A DNA stretch of 64,000 nucleotides from Sapria himalayana (GCA_029783825.1 JAREIK010000374.1:350468-414467), one strand, 5' to 3'; positions 13,353 through 25,079 are shown, counted from the first letter of the stretch. Program-made: numbers and translations. The notes: generated by a model from the letters alone, not told the origin.

Positions 13353-15372
13353 TTGGTGTGTTTTATTCTAAAATGCATGCATGTTCATCATTTCTCAATT
13401 ATTTGTTCTATGTTTTATTTTGTACAACAGAGAGTGCCTAAACGACATGGTAGTGGTGGAGCTAGACATGGACACAGAAATGAACCAAATTCATCTAGTA
13501 TGTTACATCATATTGTAGAATCAGTACCATCTCATAGACACCATATCCAGACTTCAGCATCACAATCACCATCTTCATTTCTATCACCATCACCATCATT
13601 GAGACCTATACTATCACCTTGATCAGATGTAAGCCCACCACCCATTCTGCTTCCTGCGCACACTTTTGATCCATCTCTTTCTTCTACACCACATTTTATA
13701 CCTTTCCCCATTTACAAAACCAACGACATCATCAAATGTTGTGCCTTCCTCTACAGCTAGTGCAAAGTTAGAAATTGAGATTGTAGATGGAAGATAAAAG
13801 AAATATGTAAAAATGACTTTAAAAAAAAATTTTGATGTTTCTGTTAGTGGTTTATTTATATCATTATGATTTGCTTATTTTCAATGTTATTTATTTATTT
13901 GTACAGTTTTTTTTCATCTCATAAGTGTTCTAATATAATTACAAAGTATTTCAAGAAATTGACTAATTCTAAAGATTTCTTTTGGAAGAAAGTTTCTGAA
14001 TCGATAAAAGAGACTTTTTTATGACTTTCAAGTAAAAATAAGAAAACAAAAGCATTGAAAAATAATTATCAAATTACTTAACTATTATGTTGGTTATTAT
14101 TCACGGAGTAAATAATTGCATTCTTATTGTTAATATAAATTCTTTTGTGATTTTTTTATATATAAAATCAGTGCACATAGGCTCCCATATTTGATGGAAA
14201 TATTAAGTCATTATGGAAGATCAAAGCTGCTCAACGATATTTTCATTTTGTCTATAAATTGAAGAATATAAAATAAAGGCCTGATTTTATATCAGAGGAT
14301 GACTAGCCCAAGTGGCTTAAGTATTGGGAGGAATCAAGTGTGAAGAAAAAATCAGATATTGCTAGCAAAAATCGACTAAGTAAGGTAGCTGGACTATGTA
14401 CAGAAATTTGTCGACACACAGGAGGGTCAAAGTCGAGCATTGAGCAAGCTCGAGATATGGTACAATTTTAAAATTTTAAAGATTTTTATATTTAGTGGTT
14501 GTCCTTATAGTCCAATAAATCAAATCTGCATGATTTTATTAATTTTGTTAAATTTTTTGATCATCTGTTTTTTAATGACTTAATAAAAACATATTGTAGG
14601 CTGGAGAATTAGGTCGAGATCCAAATTTTTATGTGATTTGCAGGAAGATGCATGTGAAGAAAGTGGATTGGCAGTTTGTTGATAACAAGTCTCAGATGAT
14701 TGCTATAAGAACTTATTATATTAATAAGATTTTATAATACTACAGTACATTTTAAAAATTATTTGGAATGCAAAATATTAATTTTATTTTTGTATATATA
14801 GAATAGTATTTTCTCTATTTTATATCAGGACCTAATGGAGGAACATGTGACAGCTACTAATCAACAAGTTGAAGGTTCTATGGAACTTCAACCAATTGAC
14901 TATGAACCTATTTATTTGGAGACCATAAGAAGTAGTGAGTGTATGGAATTGGCTCGAAGGGAGTGGCATTTTCTTGTAGCAGTCATGCTTCTAATTCATC
15001 TATCTCAGCAATGGTGGATGAGGTGGTTGAACAACAACAATGGAAACAAATGAATAGTTTGTAGTTATGGAGACTGAAATGAAAAAGAAGGATGAGCAGA
15101 TATCTCAATAGAAAAAGGAAATATATGAAATTAAAGAAAAGAAGGATGAGTAGATATCTCATTTGAAGGAAGAAATATATGAAATTAAAGAACTGAAGGA
15201 TGAGCAGTAGAGTAATTTGATGGAAGAAATGCAAGAAATTAAAGAAATGGATGATGAGATGAAAGAAATTAAGAATGTAATATAACAGTAGATGTCCTAT
15301 ATGGAATCACAGTTAGCGACATTGGTGCAACAGATAGCATTCTGCGATCTAGCTGCAAAACTTTGTAGGTGA
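13353..15372 (+). pseudogene. Transposase_24 / TnpA-like CACTA protein, degenerate
   Basis: This is the second CACTA gene, a DNA-binding accessory protein in related elements. Recognisable pieces, split by introns and stops, are: a His/Ser/Pro-rich N-terminus (13432-13620, after an ACAG splice acceptor), FKKLTNSKDFFWKKVSESIKE (about 13940-14020), a PKWLKYWEESS...NRLSKVAGLC stretch and HTGGSKSSIEQARD (about 14290-14460), and GELGRDPNFYVICRKMHVKK (about 14600-14665). The end (about 15060-15300) encodes Glu/Lys heptad-like repeats (KKDEQIS, KEIYEIKE), a likely coiled coil. The stop at 15370-15372 is my choice of end. Several TAG/TAA codons interrupt it. No DUF8039 or Ulp1 domain follows, unlike the right-hand CACTA gene in this window. 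Confidence 0.78.
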
Positions 15373-15899
15373 GGCTAGTATTCCCTATAAATTATGAGTA
15401 TGATTTAATATGAGAATTATTTTTTAACTGTTATTTATTTTTGTCTGTGTAGCAAATAATTATGATATTTTTTGGTAGGTTTCATTTTTTTTATTTAGGT
15501 TCTATTGTTTACTTTTTCAAAAAACCTAATTATGAATCTTTGCATGACATATTATTTGAGACACATGAAAATATTCTAATTCAAAGTATTCAGACATTGT
15601 CATGGTCCTTCCAATGCATGGGTACCATATTTACCGATTTCAATTTTATCAAAAGGAGAGCTAGCTAATTTTATTTTTATTATTCCTAAAATATTTTATT
15701 TTTGCACTCTCTTTCTATCTAAAAATAATTGATGGACATCTTTTGGATTTTTGTTGAAACTCTATGACAATAAACTTTAATTTGTATTTGTTCAAGTCTA
15801 TAATAATTATTTTTATATATCTGTGAATATATTTGTGTGTCTCCGAATTTTTTGGGTAGAGTTTTAGCCTATTATAAGTATGTAAAAGCCTATATTTAC
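15373..15899. other. AT-rich stretch between CACTA remnant and LINE A
   Basis: No gene was recognised. It probably holds the eroded 3' end of the CACTA element and the 5' boundary of LINE A, but I see neither a CACTA terminal repeat nor a LINE target-site duplication. The plus-strand open frame at 15462-15668 has no family motif. Confidence 0.5.
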
Positions 15900-15901
15900 T
15901 A

Positions 15902-16165
15902 GTGGAAGCTGTGGCAGCAGCGGCGGCGGCGGCGGCAGTGATGGTCGCAGTGCCAGCATCAGTAATAGAGGCGGCAGTGACAGCAGCGGCGGTGGCTGCA
16001 TCAGTGACAGTGGCAGCATTGGAAGTAGCGGCGGCATTAGTGCCAGTGGCAGTAGTGGCGGTAGTAGCGGCAGCAGTGGTAGTGGCGGCGGTGGCAGTGG
16101 CACTTGCAATAGTAGAATCCAAGTGTACAACTCGAGCTCAAGCCAAATTAGGTTTTAATGGATAG
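15902..16165 (+). pseudogene. GC-rich Ala/Gly-Ser coding-like tract, possible ORF1 C-terminus
   Basis: A GGC/GCN-based imperfect trinucleotide tract (about 15905-16110) stands out from AT-rich surroundings. One plus frame reads Ala/Val-rich from an ATG at 15902 and ends ...TTRAQAKLGFNG at 16165. Another plus frame reads Gly/Ser-rich. The Ala frame's stop overlaps the ORF2 start in ATGGATAG. This overlap, and the likeness of its RAQ end to LINE B's ORF1 end (RTYAQ), suggest a remnant of the ORF1 C-terminus, but which frame was translated cannot be decided. It may simply be an expanded repeat. Confidence 0.45.
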
Positions 16166-19100
16166 ATGCCTATATTGGAATGTTAGGGGGGTAGCTAATA
16201 GCCCCACGATAAATAGATTAATACTTTTAATTAAAGAACATAAAATATCATTAATGATTATTGCAGAGCCAATGGTCCTGCAAGATCAATTAACTAAATA
16301 TAGTGAAATTTTAGGTTTTAATAAGGCTTACGCTAATTTAAAAAGTAAACTTTGGATTTTATGGCATAATAAGCTGAAAATTGAAATATTAAAAGATATT
16401 GAACAGATAGAACACTTTAAATTAGATAAGAACACAGATCAAATAATGTCAGCAGTTTATGCTAAAAATGATAAACAATCTAGGTTAACTCTATGGGAGG
16501 AGATGAAAGATATTGCAAGTAGAAACTCTCCTTGGATCATAGGAGGAGATTTTAATATAATTAGAAGCCCACAAGAAAAGAAAGGTGGCAAACCACCGGA
16601 TAAGGTAGCCATGAAACAATTTAATGACATAATAGCCATTACTAATCTAATGGAAATAGATTTCACTGGTTCGAGATACACCTGGTGTAATAATTGGCAA
16701 AAAAGAGGAGTCATCTAGGCTCGTCTGGATAGGATAATGTGTAACACAAAGTGGGTCACCTCACAAGGGACTACGGGGCTATGACACTTAAATAGAACTT
16801 GCTCTTATCATAGCCCACTGCTTATCACGATACAAAGGAACCAGGGTAATATGTCTAATGTTAAATTCCAAAATATGTGGGTAAAGCATGCAGGCTATGA
16901 AAGTCTCGTCAAAGAGTCTGGAAAGAGCCAGTAGAGGGCAAGCCGATGCAAGCTCTGACAATTAAGCTTCTGAGGCTAAAAGCTTGCTTAAAAACATGGA
17001 ACAAAGAGGTTTTCGGAAAATTAAATCAGGAGCTAAAAAAAGTAGAAGAAAAAGTAGCCAAGCTGGAACAAGATTTTGACTCCATTAATAATAATGAAAC
17101 TCGGTTAGAACTAAGTAAGGCTAAAGGAGAACTAAGATTGAAATTACACATGGAAGAAATTTATTGGAAACAGCGTGCAAAGATTAAATGGTTAAAAGAT
17201 GGTGACCGTAATACTAAATTCTTTTATAATATGACTAAAATAAAATCTCAATAGAATAAAATTAAAGGAGTAAAAAATGAAGAAGGAAAATGGGTAGAAG
17301 AAGAAAAGGAAATAGGAACTCTTTTTAAAAATTTTTTTGAAAACCAATTATGCAGTCAGTCACGTAGGACAGACAATTCTCTAATGCATGAGATTAGGGC
17401 AACCATTACGGAAGCTCAAAACCATTTAATGGAATTGATCCCGGAAGAACCAGAAGTAAAAGAGGTAGTTTTCAATCTCGATAAAGAGAGTGCAGCAGGA
17501 CTGGACGGTTGGAATAATTATTTTTTCCAGTCAAACTGGCACACGGTTAAAACTGAGCTAGTCCCCGCAATTGCAAGTTTTTTTGTAGGTGCGGAAATCT
17601 CGAAATCATGGGCAAAATCTTTTATAGTATTAATTCCAAAAAATGAATCGCCATAGAAATGCGAGGATTACAGACCTATAAGTTTATGCAATGCTATTTA
17701 TAAAATTTTAGCAAAAATATTACAAAATAGACTAAGCTTAATTTTTCCATCAATAATATCTCAGGAACAAACGGGTTTTGTCAAAAATAGATTAATGATT
17801 GAAAATATAAAACTTGCATTAGAAATGATGAAAGAAATAGGAGGTAAATCAAGAGGAAATAATTTAGTGGTTAAGCTGGATCTATTGAAAGCCTTCGATA
17901 GAGTAGAATGGGATACCCTTTGTTTTGTGCTGAGAAGGTTCGGATTCTCTGAGCTAACCATAGATCTAATATACAGATGCATTTCAAGTACTTGGGTAAG
18001 AGTGCTTGTAAATGGAAAGATAAGTGAGGAATTTAAACCAAATAGAAGTATAAGGCAAGGGGACCCGTTATCCCCTCTTCTTTTTGATATCTACTTAGAA
18101 TTATTAATTCGAAACATGAATAAGAGAATGTCTGAAGGTAAAATAATATCATTCTTACAACCAAGGAATACACCCAGAATAGGCTGTTTAGCCTATGCGG
18201 ATGACCTTATAATTTTTGCAAATGCTAGTACAAAGTTATTAATGAATCTTATGGATCTTCTTCAAATATTTGAAAAAGAAACAGGTCAAATCGTAAATAA
18301 AAGCAAATGTCAGTTTATGCTCGCTAAAAATGCAAAATTAAAGTTAATAAATAAAATCAAAAATATCACAGGCTTCTCAGAAATTAAAGGGGCATTAATG
18401 TACTTAGGTTGTCCGATATATGAGGAGAGGTTGAAGGAAGAATATCTAACTTACCTTCAAGATAAGCTAATAAAGAAAATAGCAGGATGGAAAGAAGAGC
18501 TCCTGGGATTTGGGGGGAGGATAATGCTGCTCTCACATGTTTTACAAAGCACACTAACACATATTTTATCAGTTATTCATCCCCCTAAAAAATTTATTAA
18601 AAAACTTGAATCGGAAATGGCAAACTTCTTATGGGGTAAAAAAGAAGGGAGAAATAAATTACACTGGAAGGACTAGAAAGTCATCTGTAACCCAAAAGAG
18701 GAAGCAGGATTAGGTTTAATGAGCCTTCAGAACTCGGCTGCTGCCTGGGATTGCAAAGGCTGGTGGAGACTTAAAGAAAGTGATAATCTTTGGGCTAAAT
18801 ACATGCGGGCTAAATATTTAGATAATAAGAATAAGAGCCCTAAGAAAGCTTCAAACTGTTGGAAGGCAATGGAAAAACAAAAGGAGATAGTAGACTCACA
18901 CTCCGCGCTAAGGAAGAGTTGCTGGAAATGGACTTTAACGCCACAAGAAAACTTCTCTCTAAAGTCGGCAAAAGATCTGGTCAGAAAGAAAAACCGGCTC
19001 AAACTTTATTCAAATGGGTATGGCAAGAAAACGTCCCGCAAAAAAAGCATTCCTTCACATGGAAGGCTCCAGTGAATGCTATACCGGTAGATAAGAATGT

Positions 19101-19964
19101 ACAAAAAAAGGGATAAAAATGGCATCAAGATGTGAATGTTGTTCACAAGCAGTTGAAACAACCGATCATTTATTTTCCAATGGGCCAATTGCAGTGGAAA
19201 TATGGAGAGAGATGGAGGGGGAAAAATGAATAAGTAATAAAGATGATGGATTAATAGATAAAGTTAAAAAATGGGAAAGTGAAAATATGAAAAGCCCCAC
19301 TAGAAAATGGCTTAATCAGAAATTACCGCACCTAATTATTTGGTGTATATGGAAATCTCGAAATAAAAGTAAATTTGAAAATAAAAGGATGAATTTAACA
19401 GAAATAATAAAAGATATTAGAAAGGAGATAAGTAATATATCAATAATGAAACCTATAAAAATAGAGGAAAAGAAACAAGAAAAGAAGCTTGAGAAAACAT
19501 GGGATCTCACTTATAAAGTTATAAAACAACAATTGGCTAAATGTATACATTGGAATACTCCACCGGTTGGCAAATTTTCACTTAATATGGATGGTAGTTT
19601 TAACAGAGACACTGGAATAGCAGGAGGAGGTGGAGTAATAAGAGATCATATAGGGACAATAAAGAGGGCTTTCACCACATCTAGTAGAGCCTCTTCGGCC
19701 CTAGAATCAGAAATTAAAGCTTTGAAATCAGGGTTAGAGATATGTAAGAAGCTAAATTTTAAAAATATAGAAGTTCAGGTAGACTCAAAATTATTAGTCG
19801 AAATAGTAATTAACAAGAAAATCTTATGGAGGTATGAAGAGGATCTAGAAGTAATTTTTAGCCTTTTAGATGAATTGAAGGCTTCAATTACACATATATA
19901 TAGAGAAGCTAATAATCTAGCGGATAGCCTATCTAGAATAGGCTCAACTAGAGGAGAGATATAA
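16158..19964 (+). pseudogene. LINE A ORF2: endonuclease / reverse transcriptase / RNase H
   Basis: The polyprotein nicks target DNA and reverse-transcribes the LINE RNA. The start is ATG 16158, giving YWNVRG, the usual APE-type endonuclease beginning. Then come IAEPMV, GGDFNIIRS and ARLDRI. The endonuclease catalytic SDH motif reads SYH (codon TAT at 16806-16808), which should abolish nicking. RT motifs include RPISLCN, KLDLLKAFDRVEWD (about 17870-17910), RQGDPLSPLLF (about 18050-18085) and AYADD (about 18190-18210). The zf-RVT piece is CECC...DHLFS (about 19130-19180). RNase H (about 19580-19960) keeps the Asp, Glu, Asp, Asp set in MDGSF, ESE, QVDSK and NLADSL. Stops include 16716-16718, 16782-16784, 17252-17254, 17654-17656 and 18674-18676. 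Frameshifts lie near 16920, 18985 and 19120. Confidence 0.93.
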
Positions 19965-21280
19965 TATGACGTGGAATCCATGCCACATAAACTAAAGGGA
20001 ATAGCATGTTTAGATAAAATGGCATTTCTTTATATTAGAACAAATAAACAGCCTAGGAAGGTATGATAAAGACTTAATTTCCTGTTGTATTTTTGTGCTG
20101 GAATACGACATTGCAGGGGAATTTCTGTCCTTGCAAAGCAAGCCCAAAAGAAAAATAGAAGGCAAAAGCTATGTGCTGGAATTTTTCTTCTTGCAGTCAA
20201 GCTCTAACTGGTTCATCATTTCATGCCCTACTGAAGTGAAACATCAGCCTTACCGAGCCATGTGTTATAAAATTTCTGGTTTATCTTTGTTTTATTAGAT
20301 GTTAAAGTTTTATACAAGGTTTGTGTTATTTTAATAGAAGCTTAAGGAATTAGTAAGGGCAGAGGCTGAGTCAGTTTTAAAATAAAACTTAGAATATAAT
20401 TTAGGATAACGAATCTAAAAAAAAAGCAAGTAGGTTAGATCTATGCATGTGTTATTTTTTGGATAACTTTTTAGCAGTGCAGCTTCGGCAGAATGGTGCA
20501 CATGTATAAATATGTATCTGGATTTTCTTTGCAGGATGAAGATGTTAAGAAGGAGCCTTTTGTTTTTTAATTCCATAATCTTGCGGATTTTATAGGTTAA
20601 ATAATATAGTTTATAGATACTTTTCCTTGATAAGCTCATATATCATAAGATGTTTATCACTGGGTATTGACTGCTGCTCTTCTCGACTGATCACCTGGTC
20701 CTGTGGGTGATCATCTGGTGTACGGGTTACTCGCGTTTGGTTTTGGTTAAGTTATCAATTATAATTTAAAGGGAACATTCATTCTCCTGAGAGTTATGCA
20801 GAAGGTCTTAGGTCTCTCTGCAACTCGTGCAAAGCCATATAGGAATGCCAAAGAAAATGGGAGGGAACGAAGAAATTACAAATGTCGTATAAGTATAACA
20901 AGGGACAAGGGTAATAGGGTGATAAGTTATTTTGCAGGCGCGTTCGTTTTTTTTCTTTGTATATTGCAGGCTCAGATGTGTATAAAAGAAGGAGGACGGT
21001 TGGAAATCTTTGGGAATGACGTGAATAGCAAAGCTCGAGACACGGGGAAGATGAGAGATAGAGGCTGAGCATGGGAAACTTCCGAATATTACAAGAATTT
21101 AAATGAGAAGGTGGGCCGAAAAGATGACCCGAAAATAGCAAAATGGGAAAGACGGGCCGAAAATTAAATAAACTAGAGCAAAGCCTCTAGCTTATACTAG
21201 TTAAATTATATAGGCGAATAAATGTTTATTTGAGCAAGTTTTTTATAATTCAATATGCTAGCTAGTAGATTTAAGCTTAA
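19965..21280 (+). other. LINE A 3' untranslated region
   Basis: The region separates the ORF2 stop from the conserved 3' tail. No open frame here carries a recognisable motif. It is less AT-rich than its surroundings and includes an 8-bp perfect inverted repeat at 20688-20713. At about 1.3 kb it is long for a plant LINE 3' UTR, so extra sequence may have been inserted or transduced; it shows no similarity by eye to the LINE B 3' UTR except at the tail. Confidence 0.6.
20688..20713. other. Hairpin: 8-bp stem in LINE A 3' UTR
   Basis: TGATCACC and GGTGATCA are perfect complements separated by 10 bases. Such a stem could fold in RNA or DNA. No function can be assigned. Confidence 0.6.
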
Positions 21281-21384
21281 GATGGGTGTAAGAGGGCTAC
21301 GGGTAGCTATAGGTTGTAAAAATGATATTCCTCCGCCAAAAGAGAGGGTTATTAATAATAAAACGAATTTTTTTAAAAAAAAAA
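21281..21384 (+). repeat. Conserved LINE-family 3' tail (LINE A copy)
   Basis: GATGGGTGTAA, then GGTTGTA, then ATTCCTCCGCCAAAAGAGAG are shared with 40370-40471 at the end of LINE B, in the same order and spacing, followed by A-rich sequence. In LINEs the 3' end is the recognition site for the reverse transcriptase, so a conserved tail fits that role (inference). The CCTC...GAGG pair could form a short stem. Confidence 0.85.
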
Positions 21385-21423
21385 CCAATTTACCAATAAG
21401 TATACTTGTAAAATTTATATCTT
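21385..21423. other. Junction between LINE A tail and inverted satellite block
   Basis: A short unique AT-rich stretch links the A-tract to TATC-polarity repeats. It may contain the target-site duplication of LINE A; I found no left partner. Confidence 0.4.
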
Positions 21424-21610
21424 ACTATCTGCCTATATGTCTATTTATATATTTGTCTATCTATTTATATATTGATATATCTGTCTGTATATATATGTAT
21501 ATCTATTTATGTATCAATCAATCAATCTATCTATCTATTTGTTTCACTATCTGTATATCTAACTATTTGTCTATTTATCTATCTATCTAATTGTCTATCT
21601 TTCCATTATT
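21424..21610. repeat. Satellite block in reverse polarity (TATC on plus strand)
   Basis: Here TATC/TGTC/TATT units read on the plus strand, opposite to all the other satellite blocks in the window. It is a local inversion, or one arm of an inverted repeat with the satellite to its right. Confidence 0.85.
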
Positions 21611-21864
21611 GCATCAAAATATATATCTCGACATAGAGTACTGCTCCAAATAATAGTCTATGTCTAATTCTACATCTCACTCTATATATAATGGAACTCT
21701 ACTAGAACTCTATGTAAATATATAATGGAAATAATAGACATATAGAAAGAGAGACATGTAGAAATATATTTATATATCTAATTGTCTAATTAGATTGAGA
21801 TCAAAATATATGTCTTATATCGATAAATAGTCATGACGAGACAAATAAACATATAGACAAATAG

Positions 21865-21909
<45 letters not shown>

Positions 21910-22600
21910 CATATATATAGATTAATAGATATAATGATAGACAAATAGACAGCTAGACAGATCTAAAAATAGTCACTTTCTAAGTGTCTAATAAGACATA
22001 GACATAGAGTTCTAGTAGCATAACTATATGCACATAACTATGATCAAGGCAATAAATATGTTTATCTAAGTATCTCTATCTATCTAATGAAAATATAGAC
22101 ATAATCTAATTAGATAGTTATTTGGAACAACTATAATTAGAGAAAGAGACATCTTTGGGCTATAATTTGATATAATTAAAGTTAGATATAATTAGATATA
22201 ATTTGAGTTAGAGTGGAAATATAGACATAGCTATAATTAGATATAGATAAATAACTATAATTAGATACTTATGCTACTGCGTGCCCAAATAGACGTCTTT
22301 AGGCTACACTTTCTAATTATAGATAAATTGACAATTATCTGTATTTGTCTATTATTTGGAGCAGCTAGACATATAGACAAAATATTTGTCTAAATGTCTT
22401 ATTAGATTAATAGACATAGAGTTCTAGTAGATATAGAGTGACATATATAATGGAAATAATAGACATCTAGAAAGAGAGGCAGGTAGATATATATTTATCT
22501 ATCTAATTGTCTAATTAGATTAACATCAAAATATATGTCTTATATCGATAAATAGTCTTGACGAGACAAATAGACATAAAGACAAATGAAAATATATATA
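21611..22600. repeat. Transitional zone with direct and inverted segment copies
   Basis: This is mixed AT-rich and satellite-like sequence. A segment beginning AATGGAAATAATAGACAT occurs at 21724 and again at 22449, each followed by the same downstream order (TCTAATTGTCTAATTAGATT, ATATGTCTTATATCGATAAATAG, GACGAGACAAATA): a direct repeat of roughly 230-250 bp spaced 725 bp apart. In addition, 21640-21710 (CTGCTCCAAATAATAG ... CTACTAGAACTCTATGT) is the inverse complement of sequence around 22345-22440. An AT run lies at about 21867-21906. No gene was seen. Confidence 0.75.
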
Positions 22601-23345
22601 GATTGACATATATATAGATTAATAGACATAAGGATAGACAAATAGATAGCTAGACAGATAGAAAAATAGTCTTATAGATATATAAATAGATAGTAAATAG
22701 ACATATATATAGATAGATAGATTGATTGATTGATTGATAGATTGATTGAAAAATAGATAGATAGATAGACAGATATAAAGATAAACAAATAAGTAGGTAG
22801 GTAGATAGACAAATAGATAGAAAGATAGATAGATAGATAGAAAGAAAGATATATAGATAGATAAATATATAGATAGTCAGATAGATAGATAGATAGATAA
22901 ATATATAGATAGATAGATAGATAGACAAATATATAAATTGACATTAAGCTGATAGTAAGATATCCAATTTGACAAATATACTTATAGGCAGATAAGCAAA
23001 AAGTTAGGTAGCTTGATAGATAGATAGACAGATAGATAAATATTTAGATAGATAGATAGACAGATATATATATATATATACACACAAAAAGATAAAAATA
23101 AACGCACATTGAAAAATAGGAAAATAGACAAATAGACAGAAAAATACAATAATAAATAGATAAAGAAGTAGAAAGACAAACATATGAAAAGATAGACAAA
23201 TAGATAGATAGACAGATACTCAAATAGATAGATAGACAAATAGTCAACTATATAGACATATAGATATATAGATAGATAGATAGATAGATGGACAAATAGA
23301 TAGATATATAAATCATCAAAAAAATAGACTGATAGATAGACTGAT
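22601..23345. repeat. Satellite duplication D1, first copy
   Basis: This copy pairs with 23745-24590. Shared text includes GATTGACATATATATAGATT, CAATTTGACAAATATACTTA, GCAAAAAGTTAGGTAGCTTG and AAATCATCAAAAAAATAG in the same order. The offset between copies grows from 1144 to 1233 bp because of small indels. Confidence 0.85.
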
Positions 23346-23744
23346 AGATACATAGATAGACAGATGGACAGATATACAAATATATAGATAGACAGAAAGA
23401 TATATAGCCAAATTAACAGATAGATAATTAGAGTGATATACTAAAGACAACTAGAGGGAGAGAGATATCGACAAATAGGTACATAGACATATATATAGAT
23501 CGATAGATAAATAGATAGCAAATAGATAGATAAATAGAAAAATTTACAGATAGATAGACAGATAGACAGATAGATAGAGAGATAGATAGATAGTTAGATA
23601 GTGATTTAAATAGTTAGATTAATAGATATATAGATATACATATAAAAAGATAGATAAATAGACAAATAGACATATAGAAAGATAGAGAGATAGACAGATT
23701 GAGAGATAGAGAAATAGACATATAAACAAATGGAAATATATATA

Positions 23745-24590
23745 GATTGACATATATATGGATTAATTGACATAAGGATAGACAAATAGACAGCTAGACA
23801 GATAGAAAAATAGTCTTATAGATATATAAATAGATAGCAAATAGATAGATATACAGATAGATACATAGATAGATAGATTGATTGATTGATAGAAAAATAG
23901 ATAGCTAGGAAAATAGATAGATAGATAGATATAAAGATAAACAAATACATAGGTAGATAGATAGATAAATAGATAGAAAGATAGATAGATAGGTAGATAG
24001 AAAGATAGATAGAAAGAAAGATATATAGATAGTCAGATAGATAGACAGATAAATAAATATATAGATAGATAGATAGATAGACAAATTTATAAATTTACAT
24101 TAAGCTGATAGTAAGATATCCAATTTGACAAATATACTTATAGGCAGATAGGCAAAAAGTTAGGTAGCTTGATAGATAGATAGACAGATAGAGAAATATT
24201 TAGATAGATAGATAGATAAACAGATAGATATATAAACACAAAGAAAGATAAAAATAAAGGCATTTGAAAAATAGAAAAATAAACACATAGACACATAGAA
24301 AAATAGACACATAGACACAAAGAAAAATACACTAATAAATAGATAAAAAGAAGATAGACAAACATATAAAAAGATAGATAAATAGATAGACAAATACTCA
24401 AATAGATAGATAGACAAATAGTCAAATAGATAGACATATAGATAAACAGATAGATAGATAGTTGGATAAAAAGATAGACAGATAAATCATCATAAAAATA
24501 GACAGATATATAGATAGATAGATGGACAAATAGATAGATAGATAAATCATCAAAAAAATAGACAGATAGATAGATTGATTGATTGATAAA
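23745..24590. repeat. Satellite duplication D1, second copy
   Basis: This is the direct repeat of 22601-23345. It contains an extra ATCATCATAAAAATAGAC segment (about 24486), an internal expansion relative to the first copy. Confidence 0.85.
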
Positions 24591-25079
24591 TAAAAAGATA
24601 TACAGATAAATAAATATAAAGATAGATAGATAGATAGAAAAATAGATATATAAATAGATAGAGAGATAGACACATAGATATATATACAAATTGACAAATA
24701 GATATATAAATAGATAAAGAAATAGACATATATAGACATAGACAAATAGACAAATAGACACTTAGACACATAGACAAATCGACTGATAAATAGATACAAC
24801 TATAGATAGGCAAACATAAGAATAGATAGACAAATAGATAGCAAGGAAAATAGATAAAAATAAAGATAGATATATATACAAATAGAGAGACGGACTGATA
24901 TTCTGATAGATAGATAGATAGATAGAAAGGTAGACAAAAAGACTAATAGACTAATAGATAGATAGACACAGAGATAGTTAGACACATAGCTAGATATAAA
25001 GATAGGCAAGTAGATAGATAGAAATCTATGTAAATAGAAAGATAGATAAATCAATATATAGATAAATTGGTAAACAAAT

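Larger units (their letters stand above)
9547..15372 (+). mobile_element. Decayed CACTA (En/Spm) DNA transposon, coding remnant
   Basis: Two gene remnants in the order usual for plant CACTA elements lie on the plus strand: a TNP2-type transposase (9547-13289) and a Transposase_24/TnpA-like protein (about 13353-15372). The limits given are those of the coding remnants. I could not find a CACTACA terminal repeat on either side, so the true ends are unknown and may be eroded. Stops, frameshifts and missing pieces throughout show it cannot be autonomous. Confidence 0.85.
15900..21384 (+). mobile_element. Non-LTR retrotransposon LINE A (plant L1 clade), degenerate
   Basis: A GC-rich low-complexity leader is followed by ORF2 with endonuclease, reverse transcriptase, zf-RVT and RNase H modules, a long 3' UTR and a terminal A-rich tract (21375-21384). 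A full ORF1 with DUF4283 is missing, so the copy is 5'-truncated or rearranged; only a possible ORF1 C-terminus remains. The 3' tail (21281-21384) matches that of LINE B, and the two ORF2 products are similar throughout, so they belong to one family. No convincing target-site duplication was found. The left limit is approximate. Confidence 0.88.

Noticed and set aside
8640..15900. Terminal repeats of the left CACTA element
   Set aside because: I searched both sides for CACTACA and its complement next to the coding remnant and saw no credible pair.
15864..16130. Minus-strand Pro/Leu-rich and Thr/Ala-rich frames opposite the GC-rich tract
   Set aside because: They are frame shadows of the GGC repeat; the plus-strand link to ORF2 is the only positional support.
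20796..21141. Open frames on both strands upstream of the LINE A tail as possible host genes
   Set aside because: There is no recognisable domain, and they lie between the LINE ORF2 and its own 3' tail, so they are most simply part of the 3' UTR.
15880..21400. A target-site duplication for LINE A
   Set aside because: CCTATATTTACT near 15890 and CCAATTTACC near 21385 are only loosely alike; not enough to call.
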